This document shows, in pieces, positions 20,554-20,676 of a stretch of 20,676 bases of DNA; within the stretch, counting starts at the first letter, position 1, and each line of letters begins with the position of its first letter. Made by a program: the position numbers and the translations under genes. The DNA comes from a virus. The stretch lies in IMG/VR virus record IMGVR_UViG_3300021424_001947, positions 1 through 20,676 of that record; one strand, given 5' to 3'. Below the pieces are notes generated by a model. The model saw only the letters and a list, made by a program, of their open reading frames with translations. It had not been told where the DNA came from and did not search any database.

Positions 20554-20676
20554 TGATTGGCAATCTTGAACCAGAAGAAAGGGTGTTATCACCCAGACCC
20601 ACTAAGACTGCTGATATGCTCGGGCAGTTTTCTCTTGCCCTACAAAAACTTGGATGGGATGCTGACGATGAACTCT
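20553..20676 (+). CDS. Start of an unidentified gene, cut by the window end
   Basis: The frame opens MIGNLEPEERVLSPRPTKTA and continues to the last base without a stop (41 codons). It begins in a TAATG overlap with the membrane peptide gene. The visible part is soluble, with a predicted helix (ADMLGQFSLALQKLGWDADD). No family recognised from this fragment. Confidence 0.55.
   Translation, partial: MIGNLEPEERVLSPRPTKTADMLGQFSLALQKLGWDADDEL

Noticed and set aside
1-20676. CRISPR arrays, insertion sequences, integrase or attachment sites
   Set aside because: No regularly spaced repeats, transposase or recombinase motifs, or direct repeats next to tRNA ends were seen.

Overview
The window most likely comes from a T4-like cyanophage (cyanomyovirus) that infects marine Synechococcus or Prochlorococcus. 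The signs are a high-light-inducible (Hli) gene, an AT-rich genome with dense same-strand genes, a string of phage tRNAs, many tiny overlapping genes, sites resembling the T4 late promoter (NATAAATA), and a large block of host-like sugar genes. No structural or replication gene lies in the window, so the assignment rests on these accessory traits. Every gene I accept is on the + strand.

Layout. (1) 1-2900: six tRNAs (Asn partial, Val, Ser, Pro, Ile with a UAU anticodon, Met) mixed with a Dps-like ferritin, a small Cys-rich protein, eight overlapping microproteins (1038-2326) and a Phd/YefM-like protein. (2) 2846-4083: a strong sigma70-like promoter and five small phage genes. (3) 4084-4241: a gene-free stretch holding a foldable RNA, a rho-independent terminator and a promoter whose -35 box lies inside the terminator hairpin. 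(4) 4242-19599: an 18-gene, about 15.4 kb surface-carbohydrate operon, mostly with 4-base overlaps. (5) 19600-20676: a structured leader, a small secreted beta-barrel-like protein, a strong terminator, an Hli gene with its own consensus promoter, a 28-residue membrane peptide and the start of one more gene.

How the genes work together. The operon encodes GDP-mannose 4,6-dehydratase, GDP-L-fucose synthase, a ColD-type GDP-4-keto-6-deoxymannose 3-dehydratase (His in place of the PLP lysine) and GDP-mannose 3,5-epimerase. With host GDP-mannose these could yield GDP-L-fucose, a 3,6-dideoxy sugar such as GDP-L-colitose, and GDP-L-galactose. All three are L-galacto-configured. At least three recognisable fucosyltransferase-family enzymes (one GT10, two GT11) and two more distant relatives could use them, together with GT2/GT7-like and GT25-like transferases, a FkbM methyltransferase and a nucleotide-sugar dehydrogenase. 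An NAD synthetase and a mannose-6-phosphate-isomerase-type cupin sit in the same operon. The cluster probably decorates virions or remodels the host surface; that role is inferred. No mannose-1-phosphate guanylyltransferase, flippase or polymerase is visible, so the host pathway would have to supply GDP-mannose.
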